A stretch of DNA of 5,055 nt. It comes from Oscillospiraceae bacterium (GTDB lineage: Bacteria > Bacillota_A > Clostridia > Oscillospirales > JAAYXM01). The position numbers and the translations under genes are program-made. Below the pieces are notes generated by a model that had not been told where the DNA came from, searched no databases, and saw nothing but the letters and a program-made list of their open reading frames with translations. The stretch lies in the NCBI GenBank assembly GCA_017532355.1, contig JAFXJK010000023.1, forward strand, positions 1-5,055, given 5' to 3'. Shown here in pieces: positions 4,929-5,055 of the stretch (positions are counted from its first letter, which is position 1; each line of letters starts with the position of its first letter).

Positions 4929-4977
4929 CCATACGGAATGGCGTTCCTGCTGTAATTCAGTCGAGCCGTAGCGGAGG
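4929..4977 (-). repeat. Dispersed repeat, copy 2 (inverted relative to 1-49)
   Basis: The exact inverse of bases 1-49, located about 40 bases upstream of the rpmH -35 box. It runs directly into a large hairpin and the T-rich tail at 4980-5055, and probably shows what the first copy looks like beyond the window start. Confidence 0.95.
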
Positions 4978-4979
4978 GG

Positions 4980-5055
4980 TGTGGGGAGGTTTCCTTCGCC
5001 GTACGGGAGTGCGGCGGCGAGTTCTCCCCACAGGCGTTTTTGTTTCTTTTGTCGC
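4980..5055 (+). repeat. Hairpin plus T-rich tail of the dispersed repeat (terminator-like)
   Basis: On the plus strand TGTGGGGAG (4980-4988) pairs with CTCCCCACA (5024-5032), enclosing TCGCCG/CGGCGA (4996-5001 with 5015-5020). The stem is followed by GGCGTTTTTGTTTCTTTTG, giving the form of a rho-independent terminator reading rightwards. The window stops one base after the centre of what at 329-352 is a complete palindrome. It contains no gene. It could terminate transcription coming from the left, but no plus-strand gene is seen there. Confidence 0.75.
5032..5055 (+). repeat. Shared 24-base T-rich tail, right copy
   Basis: Identical to the reverse complement of 340-363. In both places the tail directly follows a GC-rich hairpin, but the two hairpins differ in sequence, so the tail is a reusable module of this repeat family. 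Confidence 0.9.

Overview
The window looks like chromosomal DNA of a low-to-moderate GC Gram-positive of the Clostridia type (Bacillota). The evidence is the gene order rpmH-rnpA-yidD-yidC-jag, the short YidC with no visible signal peptide or lipobox, strong GGAGG-type ribosome binding sites, consensus TTGACA/TATAAT promoter boxes, and a UPF0371 (DUF1846) gene. The GC-rich, hairpin-rich dispersed repeats resemble those of uncultured gut Clostridia; that narrower placement is inference.

All six genes are on the minus strand, so they read from right to left. 4654-4788 is rpmH (ribosomal protein L34, 44 codons), under a near-ideal sigma-A promoter at 4861-4890. 4185-4532 is rnpA (protein subunit of RNase P). 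3976-4188 is yidD, overlapping rnpA by ATGA. 2848-3723 is yidC (membrane insertase). 2094-2864 is jag/khpB (KH-R3H RNA-binding protein), whose start overlaps the yidC end by 17 bases. A perfect bidirectional terminator hairpin at 2031-2064 closes the operon. A separate promoter (1915-1943) drives 391-1878, a full-length UPF0371 protein of unknown function, which ends at a hairpin terminator (344-381) lying inside a dispersed repeat.

The operon links translation (L34), tRNA 5' maturation (RnpA), membrane protein insertion (YidD, YidC) and RNA binding tied to envelope growth (Jag). In many bacteria it lies next to oriC and dnaA, followed by mnmE-mnmG-rsmG. Here neither flank shows that context: jag is followed by a terminator and UPF0371, and rpmH is preceded by a repeat.

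Three non-coding structures stand out. First, the yidD-yidC gap is filled by a 225-base near-complete palindrome (3753-3977) with 28-base inverted arms, resembling a MITE or a structured RNA. Second, the rpmH-rnpA gap holds two consecutive hairpins, the second with a T-rich tail. Third, both ends of the window carry the same dispersed repeat in inverted orientation (49 of 49 bases identical), and the right end stops one base beyond the centre of a palindrome. This suggests a contig bounded by repeats. I see no tRNA, rRNA, CRISPR array, intact transposase gene or defence system.
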